A stretch of 64,000 bases of DNA, from NCBI GenBank assembly GCA_023381535.1, contig JAMCSN010000058.1, positions 1 through 64,000 of the forward strand, written 5' to 3'. Of this stretch, positions 24,551 to 34,515 are shown in pieces (within the stretch, counting starts at the first letter, position 1; the number at the start of each line of letters is the position of its first letter). The translations under genes and the position numbers were made by a program. This stretch comes from Bacteroidota bacterium. Its GTDB lineage: Bacteria > Bacteroidota > Ignavibacteria > Ignavibacteriales > Melioribacteraceae. Below the pieces are notes generated by a model. That model searched no databases. It was not told the origin of the DNA and saw nothing but the letters and a program-made list of their open reading frames with translations.

Positions 24551-26776
24551 TTACATTCCATCAATAATTCTATTTAAGGTTTGACTTGGACGCATAACGG
24601 AATTAGCTTTTTGATCATCGGGCAAATAATATCCGCCAAGATCGACCGACTTGCCCTGAACAGATATCAACTCATCGGCAATTTTCTTTTCATTTGTTTC
24701 TAATTCCTTTGCCATCTTAGAAAAACGAGCTTTCATCTCAGCATCAGTGTTTTGCTCGGCTAACGCTTGTGCCCAGTAATAAGCAAGGTAAAATGAACTT
24801 CCGCGGTTATCAATCTCATTTACTTTACGCGAAGGGTATCGTGAATTTTCCAAATACTTTCCAATTGCTTTGTCTAATGTCTCTGCTAAAATTTTTGCTT
24901 TTAAATTGCCGGTTTTATCTGCGATCATTTCAAAGGATGGAACGAGCGCGCAATATTCTCCTAACGAATCCCAACGCAAGTGATTTTCTTTCAGGAGTTG
25001 CTGAACATGCTTTGGTGCGGATCCGCCGGCACCGGTTTCAAATAATCCGCCGCCATTTAACAAAGGAACAATTGAAAGCATTCTTGCACTTGTGCCCAAT
25101 TCTATAATGGGGAATAAATCGGTTAGATAATCACGCAAAACATTGCCGGTCACAGAAATAGTATCCAGCCCTTTGCGAGTTCTCTCCAAAGTATATTTCA
25201 TCGCATCGACAGGTTTTAGAATTTTTATTTCGAGTCCGGTTGTATCATTCTCTGGTAAATATTTTTTAACCTTCGCAATAATTTCTTTATCATGCCCTCT
25301 GTTCTCATCAAGCCAGAAAATTGCAGGCGAACCACTTACTCTTGCTCTCTTGACTGCTAGTTTAACCCAATCTTTAATCGCTTCATCTTTTGTCTGGCAC
25401 ATTCTAAAAATATCGCCGTTCTCAACAGGTTGTTCAAGCAGTACTTCATTATTAGAATTCACAACGCGAATAATCCCGTTTCCTTTTGCTTCAAAAGTTT
25501 TATCGTGAGAGCCATACTCCTCCGCTTTCTGCGCCATCAATCCAACATTTGAAACGGCACCCATGGTTGCAGGATCGAATTGTCCATTAACTTTAGCATT
25601 TTCAATAATCTCTTTATATATAGTAGCATAGCAACGATCCGGAATCATGGCAATACAATCTTGCAATTCATCTTTGCGATTCCACATCTTACCGCCGTCA
25701 CGGACTACATTCGGCATTGATGCATCAACAATAACATCATTCGGAACGTGCAGATTCGTTTTTCCAATTCTTGAATCCACCATTGCAAGTTCAGGATTCT
25801 TTTCAAAAATCTTGTTGATATCGTTTTCAATTTCCGTTCTTTTTTCATCGGGCAGCTTTTTCATCTTTTCAAGAATATCCATCAAACCATTATTTACATT
25901 AGCGCCAATTTCTTTTAGAACATCGGCGTGTTTATCAAGCGCTTCTTTGAAATAAACATACACCGCATGCCCGAACATAATTGGATCGGAGATTTTCATC
26001 ATTGTTGCTTTAAGGTGAAGCGAAAGAAGAACGTTGTCTTTTTTAGCCAGCTCAATTTGTTCCGCATAAAACTTTCTTAACTCCCTTACATTCATTACCG
26101 ATGCGTCAATAACCTCGCCGGCAAGAAGTTTTAGTTTTTCTTTTAGTGGAGAAATATTACCGGACGAATCAACAAATTCGATTCTTACAACATCATCTTT
26201 CTGAAGAGTTGTAGATTTTTCGGTTCCGTAAAAATCATTTTGCTGCATATGAGCAACCCGCGTTTTAGAACCTGATTGCGGCCAGGGCTTCATCATCTTA
26301 TGGGGATACTTTTGAGCAAACTTTTTTACTGAAGCAGATGCTCTTCTATCTGAATTTCCTTCTCGCAAGACGGGATTTACCGCAGAACCCAGAACTTTTG
26401 CGTACCTATTTTTAATCGCTTTCTCTTCATCTGTTTTTGGTTCTTCCGGATAGTCTGGAATATTGTAACCTTTTTCTTTCAACTCTTTAATCGCCTCATG
26501 TAGTTGAGGAATAGAAGCACTGATGTTAGGCAGTTTAATAATATTAGCATCAGGATTCTTAACTAGCTCTCCCAACTCTGCTAAATAATCCGGGATTTTC
26601 TGTTCTTCAGTTAAATTCTCGGGAAAATTTGCAAGGATTCTTCCCGCTAGAGAAATATCTTTCTGCACAAAATCAATTCCAGTTCCCTTCGTAAATGATC
26701 TTAGCACCGGTAGAAGGCTATAAGAAGCCATAGCAGGGGCTTCATCAATCTTCGTCCAAATAATTTTAGTAGCCAT
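24551..26776 (-). CDS. monomeric NADP-dependent isocitrate dehydrogenase
   Basis: The 741-residue length and the whole sequence match the monomeric IDH-II family (opening [19 protein letters not shown], then [18 protein letters not shown]). The enzyme oxidatively decarboxylates isocitrate to 2-oxoglutarate with NADP in the TCA cycle. It stands alone between terminator-like sequence and AT-rich spacer. A second, unrelated dimeric-type isocitrate dehydrogenase lies at 50778-51956. The two may serve different cofactor needs or directions of flux. Confidence 0.95.
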   Translation of the reverse strand: MATKIIWTKIDEAPAMASYSLLPVLRSFTKGTGIDFVQKDISLAGRILANFPENLTEEQKIPDYLAELGELVKNPDANIIKLPNISASIPQLHEAIKELKEKGYNIPDYPEEPKTDEEKAIKNRYAKVLGSAVNPVLREGNSDRRASASVKKFAQKYPHKMMKPWPQSGSKTRVAHMQQNDFYGTEKSTTLQKDDVVRIEFVDSSGNISPLKEKLKLLAGEVIDASVMNVRELRKFYAEQIELAKKDNVLLSLHLKATMMKISDPIMFGHAVYVYFKEALDKHADVLKEIGANVNNGLMDILEKMKKLPDEKRTEIENDINKIFEKNPELAMVDSRIGKTNLHVPNDVIVDASMPNVVRDGGKMWNRKDELQDCIAMIPDRCYATIYKEIIENAKVNGQFDPATMGAVSNVGLMAQKAEEYGSHDKTFEAKGNGIIRVVNSNNEVLLEQPVENGDIFRMCQTKDEAIKDWVKLAVKRARVSGSPAIFWLDENRGHDKEIIAKVKKYLPENDTTGLEIKILKPVDAMKYTLERTRKGLDTISVTGNVLRDYLTDLFPIIELGTSARMLSIVPLLNGGGLFETGAGGSAPKHVQQLLKENHLRWDSLGEYCALVPSFEMIADKTGNLKAKILAETLDKAIGKYLENSRYPSRKVNEIDNRGSSFYLAYYWAQALAEQNTDAEMKARFSKMAKELETNEKKIADELISVQGKSVDLGGYYLPDDQKANSVMRPSQTLNRIIDGM

Positions 26777-26826
26777 TTAATTTTTCCAATTGGTTGTGAA
26801 GTAGTCCAGTAAATTATTTTACAAAT

Positions 26827-26838
26827 ATATATATATAT
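26827..26838. repeat. short TA microsatellite
   Basis: An (AT)n run in the AT-rich leader upstream of the isocitrate dehydrogenase gene. It may be part of the promoter, but no clear promoter boxes were assigned. Confidence 0.5.
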
Positions 26839-26919
26839 GTTAAATGAAATTATTATTTAAATGGCGAAACCGTCGAGTTGCATTAATCGTTTTGTAAATA
26901 CAAAAAATTTTAGTAGCAG

Positions 26920-27498
26920 CTATATAATCTGAAGCAATGATCTATATAGTTTTGCCAATGGCAGACCAACAACATTGTAGTAGCATCCGTCTATTTTCTT
27001 CACAAAAACAGCGCCGAAATCATCTTGAATTCCGTAGGCGCCGGCTTTATCCATCGGACTTCCGGTTTTAATGTAATCTTTGATTTCCATTGCAGACAAT
27101 TTTCTGAATGTAACTTTCGTCTTCTCGTAGTCAATAGTTTTTTTGTTGTTACCAACATTGTTAATCACAAAGCCGGTGTAAACTGTGTGAGTTCTTCCGC
27201 TTAACTTTGAAAGAATTTTGAATGCGTCATTTTCGTTTTTCGGTTTGCCAATAATCTCTCTATCCAGCACAACAATTGTGTCGGCAGTAATTACAATTCC
27301 AGAGTCAACTTTCTTAACAGCCGCTTGTGATTTGTGCAAAGCTAACCGTTTAACGGTTTGTACCGGATGTTCTCCATCAAGAATTTCTTCGTGAAGATCC
27401 ACAGAGAATGATTTGAAATTAAGTCCCAATTGTTTAAGAAGTTTTCTTCTACGCGGCGATTTTGAAGCAAGAAATATTTTAATGTTAGAGTTTAGCAT
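26920..27498 (-). CDS. maf: Maf-family nucleoside triphosphate pyrophosphatase
   Basis: The 192-residue protein begins with the Maf signature LASKSPRRRKLL and carries ITADTIVV, IGKPKNENDAF and SGRTHTVYTG. The expected catalytic acid near DKAGAYGIQ is present. Maf proteins hydrolyse non-canonical or pyrimidine nucleoside triphosphates to monophosphates. The length is standard. It lies downstream of a small secreted-protein gene on the same strand. Confidence 0.92.
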   Translation of the reverse strand: MLNSNIKIFLASKSPRRRKLLKQLGLNFKSFSVDLHEEILDGEHPVQTVKRLALHKSQAAVKKVDSGIVITADTIVVLDREIIGKPKNENDAFKILSKLSGRTHTVYTGFVINNVGNNKKTIDYEKTKVTFRKLSAMEIKDYIKTGSPMDKAGAYGIQDDFGAVFVKKIDGCYYNVVGLPLAKLYRSLLQII

Positions 27499-27551
27499 GT
27501 TTGAAACTTATGGGACGAAAAAATGGAATGAATAGAAACGGTAAGTATCAA

Positions 27552-27947
27552 TCAACGGAATAATGCTTTTATACTTCCCCATGTTCTTTTAACGCTGGAT
27601 ACATTGTGAGGAACCGCAACTTCCCACGAAAAGGAAGTAGTTCCGTCGTTATCAACAATTTTTAGCCTGTAAACATACAACTGATCGGATGCTTTGAATG
27701 CGGTCTGATCAACATATTCGTAATTCTTATCTGCTTGCGGATATACAACGCCAATTTCAACAAAACTTCCGTTAACAGTTTTTCTTTCGATTACGAATTG
27801 TTTAACATTTGTTTCCGTAGATGTCTGCCACCTAATAACTATATTACTACCGTTTGAACGAGCAGCAAATTTCACCAGGTCTGCACCGGCAAACAAAATA
27901 CCCGTAAAAACAAGAAGAATCGCTATGATGTTTTTGGTTTTATTCAT
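27552..27947 (-). CDS. small secreted fibronectin-III-like protein
   Basis: The ATG at 27947 opens a signal peptide (MNKTKNIIAILLVFTGILF); the frame also opens at a TTG 12 bp upstream. The mature part (about 105 residues) has the pattern NIVIRWQTSTETNVKQFVIER, with WQTSTE and VYRLKIVDNDGTTSFS. This resembles the FN3-like segments common before T9SS tails in this phylum, but no sorting domain follows. The function is unknown. Confidence 0.6.
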   Translation of the reverse strand: MNKTKNIIAILLVFTGILFAGADLVKFAARSNGSNIVIRWQTSTETNVKQFVIERKTVNGSFVEIGVVYPQADKNYEYVDQTAFKASDQLYVYRLKIVDNDGTTSFSWEVAVPHNVSSVKRTWGSIKALFR

Positions 27948-27998
27948 TTTTTCATTCAAAATATATTCTGTATGGACATCTTTGTCAAGTTATTTATG

Positions 27999-29351
27999 TC
28001 ACACCTTTCGATATTTTTCCCACCTTCCAAACTTGAATTTAACGAAGATTACCAACGCATATAGAATAACATAAAAAGGCAACGCAAACCAAGCGCCAAT
28101 CAAACCAAACTTCAAATAAACTCCCAAAAAGTATGCGATTGGAACGAACACAAACCAATTCACAATCACTTCGGAAAGCATAACGTAAAGAGTTTGTCCG
28201 GCTGCTTGCAATCCGTTAGCAAGTACAACCCCAAGCGCATAAAAAATTTGTCCTAAACCGGCTATCCGCAGAGCTGGTACCGCTGTTTCAATGATGTGAT
28301 GGTTGTCTGTAGTCAGTATAAGAATTAATCGCGGTGCAAAGACGAACAACATTCCTACAACAACGGTATAGATGGTTGCAATCTTGCTGGTTTCATAGCC
28401 ATAATGTTTTGCAAGTTTAAAGTCTTCGCTGCCGAGACTATTGCCGACAAGCGTTTGCATCGCAATACCAAAACCGAAACACGGCATCAGCGAAATTTGT
28501 AAAGCTGAAAACACAACCGTACTTGCCGCTTGCTGATCGGTTCCGATTAAACCGGTGATAACGATGAAACTTAAAAATCCAACAAGAATAAAAATGTTTT
28601 GCAGAGAAACCGGAAGTGAAATTTTTATTATTGAAGTAGCAATGCTCTTAACAAATCTAAAATTCTTGAAGTAGTGAAATTTGTGACGGAAACTCGGCAT
28701 CATTGATACTGTAAGATAGAAAAGCGAGTCGCAAATGGTTGCGAGAGTTGAGCCCAAACCGGCACCGGCCAGCCCCATCCCCGGCATTCCAAATCCGCCG
28801 TAAATAAAAAAGTAATTGAAAATAATATTCAGCAGATTAATCAGCACAGCTGAATACATGAAAACTTTTGTCTTGCCGATTCCAAAAAAGAATCCCCGGT
28901 ATGAAACTGTAATCAAGAAAAATGGGATGCCCATAAATCTGTAATGAAGGAATTGACCGGCGAAGTACGCAACTTTTGGGTCCACAGCAAAGAAGTTTGC
29001 AATATCATGTGAGAAATAGACAACCAATCCCGCAACTACAATACCTATCATTAGAGCGATGATTAACGAGACATTTAAAACTTTACCGCATTCATTATAT
29101 TCTTTTGCGCCGAAACGACGTGCTATCAATACATGAGTGCCAGTTGCAAGACTTGAAAACAAGCTAACTACAGCCCATGTAGCAATAACACCGATTCCCA
29201 TCGCAGCCAAGTAGTATTCCGCATTGGGCAGACGTCCAACCATTGCGGTGTCAACCAGTGAGACAATCATTTGCGTTGATAAACCTGCTATGGCTGGTAG
29301 CGCGAGTTTCAGTATGTACGAATGATCCTTCGAATAGGAAAATAATTTCAT
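27999..29351 (-). CDS. MATE family efflux transporter
   Basis: The ATG at 29351 (MKLFSYSKDHSYILKLALPA) is preferred to the upstream frame opening at 29420, since it gives the standard MATE N-terminus and length (about 450). Twelve hydrophobic segments are discernible, with the repeated half-motifs ALPAIAGLSTQMIVSLVDTAMVG and SLPVSLQNIFILVGFLSF. It should export cationic drugs or metabolites in exchange for Na+ or H+. The substrate is unknown. A divergent HTH gene starts 160 bp away and could be its regulator. Confidence 0.88.
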   Translation of the reverse strand: MKLFSYSKDHSYILKLALPAIAGLSTQMIVSLVDTAMVGRLPNAEYYLAAMGIGVIATWAVVSLFSSLATGTHVLIARRFGAKEYNECGKVLNVSLIIALMIGIVVAGLVVYFSHDIANFFAVDPKVAYFAGQFLHYRFMGIPFFLITVSYRGFFFGIGKTKVFMYSAVLINLLNIIFNYFFIYGGFGMPGMGLAGAGLGSTLATICDSLFYLTVSMMPSFRHKFHYFKNFRFVKSIATSIIKISLPVSLQNIFILVGFLSFIVITGLIGTDQQAASTVVFSALQISLMPCFGFGIAMQTLVGNSLGSEDFKLAKHYGYETSKIATIYTVVVGMLFVFAPRLILILTTDNHHIIETAVPALRIAGLGQIFYALGVVLANGLQAAGQTLYVMLSEVIVNWFVFVPIAYFLGVYLKFGLIGAWFALPFYVILYALVIFVKFKFGRWEKYRKV

Positions 29352-29510
29352 GACATGCGAAGATATTGAAATAATCAAATCAAAAAAAATCTGAAAGCTA
29401 ATAGTGCTGTAAATATGCATATAATTTAATATTACGATTAAAGCTTGCCTGCTGAAAGGAGTATTGCTATTTTGCGTTGAGAAACCGCCTGTTATCAGAA
29501 GGTCAAATCA

Positions 29511-30059
29511 ATGACAAAGCAGGAAGAAGTTCGCTATCTGATTCATACGCTCGGAATAAAACCAAGCATGGTTGCCGAGAAACTCGGTATAAAAGTTCAA
29601 ACATTTACTTATCTAATAAATGACAGCCCGCAATTCGATGATGATCTCTACAAGCAAATCAAATCTATAATTGACGATTACCAATTTGAACTAAATCTTT
29701 TTGAATCGGGAGACTACTCTGAAAGTCTCGACATGTTTGTTGACGACGACTTGAATTTAGGAATTGGAGAACGGGTTCGATTGTTCGCAAAAAGAAAGTA
29801 CGGCACTCTCAAAAAACTTGCAGAGGCAATGAAAATCTCCCCACAACAACTACAACAATATGTTAGTGGAAAACGCGAACCGGGCACCAGAATTCTTATG
29901 AAACTCCTTCATTTGGGATGTGATATTAACTGGCTTCTCGGCGGCAAAGAATCGATTGAATCATACAAGATTTATAAACTCGAAAACGAACTGCGAAGAT
30001 TTCAAAGCAGCTTTACCCAAATTGCCGAGATCACAAAAAAAATTGAGGGCGGACACTAA
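29511..30059 (+). CDS. helix-turn-helix (XRE-like) protein
   Basis: This 182-residue protein appears to hold two HTH-like units. One is at residues 1-35 (HTLGIKPSMVAEKLGIKVQTFTYLI) and a clearer XRE-type one is at about 85-135 (KYGTLKKLAEAMKISPQQLQQYVSG, then PGTRILMKLLHLGCDINWLLGG). A C-terminal helix that could dimerise follows. The C-terminal HTH looks like phage-repressor-type regulators. It is transcribed divergently from the MATE gene. Confidence 0.7.
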   Translation: MTKQEEVRYLIHTLGIKPSMVAEKLGIKVQTFTYLINDSPQFDDDLYKQIKSIIDDYQFELNLFESGDYSESLDMFVDDDLNLGIGERVRLFAKRKYGTLKKLAEAMKISPQQLQQYVSGKREPGTRILMKLLHLGCDINWLLGGKESIESYKIYKLENELRRFQSSFTQIAEITKKIEGGH

Positions 30060-30316
30060 GAAGGACGTCTAGAAGATAGTATTCAGTACAGAATATGTAG
30101 AATTTAGATAATCATAAGCAAAGAGAATTTGTCTCAAAAGTAATTTTTACCAACATAAAGTTCCGATTCTAAAACAAAATTATATACAACTCATCCAATT
30201 TTGGTTTTGATACAGTCTCTTTTTTTATTCATATAAATGGATGGAGGATGCTCATACATTCTTATTTGTAAAGGGAATTGCTTTCCTAAAGGCTATATCT
30301 TAATTAATCCATCAAA

Positions 30317-31468
30317 TTAACTTGAGGGATTTGAAGAAATATAATCTTCAATAATTTTATGGCAAGCCAATTGAATCCCTTTTTCAAATTGAGCAATTGA
30401 TTCTTGAGGTTCGGAGAAAAAATTAGCCAGTTCAATTGGTTTGATATTTTGGGACAAAAGCGCTTTGACATCATGCTCAATTACTCCACAGCATAAATAA
30501 ACCGGTATGTTTGACTTCACAAATAGATTAAGAATAATTCCGGTACCTTTATTCATCAAACTTTGACTATCAAAAGATCCTTCACCGGTTATAATAATGT
30601 CTATCGGTTCGTTAATATGCGTGAGACCCAAATCATTTTTAACAAATTCATCTGACTTTTTTGTTTTAGCATTGAAAAATATTGTTAAGCCCGCGGCTAA
30701 ACCACCACCGGCACCGTTTAATTCTTCTATAGAATTTATTAGTCCTTTTTCTTTTAGAATATTAAGAATATGAATAAATCCATTCTCTAAAATCATTGTA
30801 TCACAATCGGAAGCACCTTTCTGTTTCGCAAACATTTTTGCGGAACCTTGGGGACCAACAATGGAATTATCCACATCGACGACTACTTCTATATCAAATT
30901 GAAGTCTTATCTCTTTCCAAACAATATCAACTGCTTTGGAATAATTGGAAGGCAATAATTCAAGAGAATTGCCATCCTCATCTAAGAGCATTAACCCAAA
31001 GACAGAACAAATTCCAAGAGCTAAATCATTTGTACAAGTACCGCCGACACCAATAACAACACGTTTAACATTGTGTTTACGCGTAAGTACTTCCCGGTTA
31101 ATTTGACTAAGCAGTTCACCCAAACCTTTTGTTGTTAGAAATAAAGGGCTCCTTTTATGCACCGGAACTAGCTTAAGTCCTATTATATCTGCCGACTCAA
31201 TAAATAAAGTAGAAGATTTTTCATCAAGACCTACCGTGCAATTAATCTTAAAAGTACCATCGGGAGATGATACCGAATAGTTGATCAATTTTAAATTCAA
31301 TATTGATTTGCAAACATTAAGAAATCCATCGCCGCCGTCAGATATTGGTTTCCTAATTATTTTGAATTTATTATCAGCGTTAAGATATTTTTCAAAAAGA
31401 TGTGCGGCTTGAACAGAATCAGCACATTCTTTGTAACTGTTAGGTGCTACCAAAATTGTTTTTTGCAT
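30317..31468 (-). CDS. glycerate kinase (GlxK/GarK family), copy 2
   Basis: This 383-residue protein has the same landmarks as copy 1 (APNSYKECADSVQ, ISDGGDGF, GVGGTCTNDLALGI, GAGGGLAAGL, ITGEGSFDSQS). It lies 6 bp downstream of a sodium:solute symporter gene, which itself follows a GH63-like hydrolase gene. The inferred role is to phosphorylate glycerate released from an imported hexosyl-glycerate and feed it into lower glycolysis. It is last in its operon. Confidence 0.92.
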   Translation of the reverse strand: MQKTILVAPNSYKECADSVQAAHLFEKYLNADNKFKIIRKPISDGGDGFLNVCKSILNLKLINYSVSSPDGTFKINCTVGLDEKSSTLFIESADIIGLKLVPVHKRSPLFLTTKGLGELLSQINREVLTRKHNVKRVVIGVGGTCTNDLALGICSVFGLMLLDEDGNSLELLPSNYSKAVDIVWKEIRLQFDIEVVVDVDNSIVGPQGSAKMFAKQKGASDCDTMILENGFIHILNILKEKGLINSIEELNGAGGGLAAGLTIFFNAKTKKSDEFVKNDLGLTHINEPIDIIITGEGSFDSQSLMNKGTGIILNLFVKSNIPVYLCCGVIEHDVKALLSQNIKPIELANFFSEPQESIAQFEKGIQLACHKIIEDYISSNPSS

Positions 31469-31474
31469 AAAAGT

Positions 31475-33052
31475 CTAAAACATTAAATAGATCGAATAAC
31501 TAAATGCCACTATGAAGATGAAAAATCCTAAAAGCATTATTGTTTCGCGTGCTAAGAATGGAACTTCTTCTCTCTCAGTTGGTTCACTCAACGCTCTCTT
31601 ATTTTTCATCACACTTGTGCTGACATAAGCAAGTGATATGGTAACAACCGCACCGGTAAAATTCCACCAAAACCAGAAGACAACATTGCCTGCAAATATC
31701 CATAATAGAAAGTTGAAAACTACACCCGATACTAAACCGATGTTTACAGCAGCACCATTAACCTTCTTTGAAAGAATAGCAAGCATAAATGTTGCTAATA
31801 TCGGTCCATAGAAAAGTGACCCTATTTTATTAATAGCTTCGATTACAGTACTGGCTATATTGCCAGCCATAAAGGCTATGGCAATGCAAACTATTCCCCA
31901 AAATATAGTTAGCCATCGGGAATATTGAACATATTTTTCGTTGCTTAGTTTTATTGACTGTCTTCTAACAATAAGATCTTCAACCGTTACCGCAGCTAAT
32001 GAATTCATGGTTGAACTAAGAGAAGACATTGCCGCAGACAAAATCGCAACAACTAATATCCCGATCAAGCCATTAGGCATAAAATGCATTATGAAAATCG
32101 GAATCATGTAATCAGTTCTATCCTTGGGAATTAAATTAAAAAACTCGGAATTTGACAATGCAAATGTTCCGATAATCAAACCAACTATGCAGTAACTAAG
32201 AGTTACGGGAAAACGGAAGAGTCCGTTTACTAACAATGCAGTTTTTACTTGTGCGAAACTTTTTCCGGTTAAAGCTCGCTGCGCTTGAGTTTGATCGCAA
32301 CCATAATAAGAAGCATAAAGAAAAAATCCTCCGATTACCATCGGAAAGAAACCAAATTCAGAACCTTTTCCAACACCAAAATCCGCAAAGTTCACTGCAA
32401 AAAGTCTCGACCTATCTGCCTGTGTAACAAAGTTTCCCCATCCGCCTATTTGATACAGACCAATCCATCCGCAGAGAATAATACCTAATACTAAAATAAT
32501 CATTTGGATGACATCAGTATAAACTACTGCTTTCATTCCGCCCAAAGTGCTATAAATAAGCGTAACAGCACCAGCAATTATTATAGTTACCCAAATTGGA
32601 ATATTCAATACTGCTGAGAGAACAATAGCAAGTGCATACACAGATATACCAGATGCAAATGCACGACTTACTTGAAAAACTATGCTAACGATCAGCCGAG
32701 TACTTAATCCGAATCTTTTTTCGAGATAACCGTAAATACTAACTACACCGGATTTGTACAATGGAGGAATAATAACATACATTAAAAAAATCATCGCAAG
32801 CGGAACAGCAAATTCAAAGCTGAGCCATTTTAATCCTCCATTTTCTCTTAGTCCGACAAATGCTGGCGCTGAGATGAAACTAATTGCACTTAGCTGCGTA
32901 GCCATAGTTGAAATTGCGATCGGAAACCAGCCAAATGATTTTCCAGCAAGAAAATAATCTTTTGTGTCTTTTTGATTTTTGCTGAAGTAGTACCCTAAGA
33001 AGAGCAAACCGCCTGAATAAACAATAACAATCAACCAATCAAGAACATTCAT
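31475..33052 (-). CDS. sodium:solute symporter (SSS family)
   Basis: This 525-residue polytopic protein has about 13-14 hydrophobic segments and the SSS signature regions: NQKDTKDYFLAGKSFGWFP, STMATQLSAISFISAPA and FMPNGLIGILVVAILSAAMSSLSS. It imports a sugar, organic acid or related solute with Na+ across the inner membrane. Its position between a GH63-like hydrolase and glycerate kinase suggests that the substrate is a hexosyl-glycerate or the hydrolysis products. Confidence 0.88.
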   Translation of the reverse strand: MNVLDWLIVIVYSGGLLFLGYYFSKNQKDTKDYFLAGKSFGWFPIAISTMATQLSAISFISAPAFVGLRENGGLKWLSFEFAVPLAMIFLMYVIIPPLYKSGVVSIYGYLEKRFGLSTRLIVSIVFQVSRAFASGISVYALAIVLSAVLNIPIWVTIIIAGAVTLIYSTLGGMKAVVYTDVIQMIILVLGIILCGWIGLYQIGGWGNFVTQADRSRLFAVNFADFGVGKGSEFGFFPMVIGGFFLYASYYGCDQTQAQRALTGKSFAQVKTALLVNGLFRFPVTLSYCIVGLIIGTFALSNSEFFNLIPKDRTDYMIPIFIMHFMPNGLIGILVVAILSAAMSSLSSTMNSLAAVTVEDLIVRRQSIKLSNEKYVQYSRWLTIFWGIVCIAIAFMAGNIASTVIEAINKIGSLFYGPILATFMLAILSKKVNGAAVNIGLVSGVVFNFLLWIFAGNVVFWFWWNFTGAVVTISLAYVSTSVMKNKRALSEPTEREEVPFLARETIMLLGFFIFIVAFSYSIYLMF

Positions 33053-33072
33053 TCTGGTAACCTTTTCATTTT

Positions 33073-34407
33073 TTATTGAATGTAGTCATGGAAAAGATCG
33101 ATGAACAATGCCGAAGACCATGAGAAATGATCTCCGCCGAAGGCACCTTCAACATTTTTGGCAAGGTACCGTTCGGGATGAAAGTATTCATAGAAACCAT
33201 AACGGTTAATCAATTCGTAAGTGTCGTTAAGAACTTTCTCGGCTTTATCACGAAATTCATAACGTTTTAAACATTGGTAGAGAAACCAATTCATATTAAT
33301 CCAAACAGGTCCACGCCAATATTTGACGGGATTGAACACTTCGCTTTCCATATCATAACTTGGGACTAGATATGTCTCTCCATTTTTCCCGGAGAAGGAA
33401 GGAGAATTTAATTTATCAAGAACACGTTTAGCACGGTTTGTATCTGGAATTCCACCATAAAGCGGTAACAGTCCAGATACAGAACCCGGTCTAATCTGCT
33501 TCTTAGCATTCAAATCATAATAAGTGTAATATCCTTCTTCATCATTCCATAATTTATTATTGATGGAATATTTTGTCTGTTCATACCATTCACGGATTTG
33601 AACAGTGTCTTCATTTAGTATCAATGCAATTTCAATCAAGTCTTCGTTGGCTTTGCACAGTATGCTGTTGAATAAAGGGTCTTGAATTAAGAACGGGCAT
33701 TCAAGGTGAATACTTTTTTCTTGATACTCATGTTTTCTCGCCAGCGCTACTAAATAAACGTAACGATCGTAATCCTCTTTGGTCGGACGGTTTTCAGACG
33801 CAACAATTGTATTATCAATCCGCTTATAAGGAGGGATATCCACTACATTTAGATCAATTCTTTTTAGCGGTTCATCCCAGGCAGGCGAGTTATCTGTTCC
33901 GGATTCCCATGGATGTCTAATATAAATCAAACCCTCTTTTTCAGGGTCGCGATAATTATAAAAAAAACGGTGAAGCTCTTTTAGTTTTCCAAACATTAAC
34001 TTTAGAAAATCTTTGCCGGAATTATCATTATGGTTTTTGTAAACGGTTAAACAAGCAGTTGCATGTACTGCCGGCATTGCCAAACCGGAAGTTTGAATAT
34101 TATTGGGCGAGTTATGTGAACGTTTCGAATCCCAGAAGTCGGGTCCAGGGAAATAACCTGTAACATCAGGATTAAATACAATGTGAGGTACCATCCCATT
34201 AACCCACTGAGCTTCAAATAAAGAAATAATTTCTTGTTTGGCTTTATTTAAATCAAAATGGGAATAACCGGTAGCTATGAAACCGCTGTCCCAATTCCAT
34301 TGGTGAGGATAAAGACGCGGCGATGGTTTAGTGTATTTTCCCGTCCAATTTTCTTCAAGATTCTTCTTAGCTGTTTCAATTAATCTTTTTATGTTATTCT
34401 TATCCAT
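33073..34407 (-). CDS. GH63-like hydrolase, probable mannosyl/glucosylglycerate hydrolase
   Basis: The 444-residue protein is an (alpha/alpha)6-barrel glycoside hydrolase without a signal peptide, so it acts in the cytoplasm. It has the small-GH63 pattern: YPHQWNWDSGFIATGY, then WESGTDNSPAWDEP with candidate catalytic Asp172, and YWRGPVWINMNWFLY. It ends in EYFHPERY plus NVEGAFGGDHFSW, which hold candidate catalytic glutamates 412 and 420. Length and motifs fit characterised mannosylglycerate and glucosylglycerate hydrolases, which release glycerate and a hexose. The glycerate kinase two genes downstream strongly supports this. Trehalase-like or other alpha-glucosidase activity is the alternative. 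Confidence 0.75.
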   Translation of the reverse strand: MDKNNIKRLIETAKKNLEENWTGKYTKPSPRLYPHQWNWDSGFIATGYSHFDLNKAKQEIISLFEAQWVNGMVPHIVFNPDVTGYFPGPDFWDSKRSHNSPNNIQTSGLAMPAVHATACLTVYKNHNDNSGKDFLKLMFGKLKELHRFFYNYRDPEKEGLIYIRHPWESGTDNSPAWDEPLKRIDLNVVDIPPYKRIDNTIVASENRPTKEDYDRYVYLVALARKHEYQEKSIHLECPFLIQDPLFNSILCKANEDLIEIALILNEDTVQIREWYEQTKYSINNKLWNDEEGYYTYYDLNAKKQIRPGSVSGLLPLYGGIPDTNRAKRVLDKLNSPSFSGKNGETYLVPSYDMESEVFNPVKYWRGPVWINMNWFLYQCLKRYEFRDKAEKVLNDTYELINRYGFYEYFHPERYLAKNVEGAFGGDHFSWSSALFIDLFHDYIQ

Positions 34408-34465
34408 CGACTATTCCAAAAAAATTACAGAAAAGAGTGATATGTAATCATAGAAGAATAATATT

Positions 34466-34493
34466 GGTGCCCGTTGAACTTCCAACGGGCACC
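34466..34493 (-). terminator. hairpin between TonB receptor gene and hydrolase gene
   Basis: A perfect 11-bp stem (GGTGCCCGTTG/CAACGGGCACC) with a 6-nt loop lies 22 bp beyond the receptor stop codon. It would end or reduce transcription into the catabolic genes, or stabilise the receptor mRNA. Confidence 0.75.
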
Positions 34494-34515
34494 TGGAAAG
34501 TATCTTAACCTTGAC

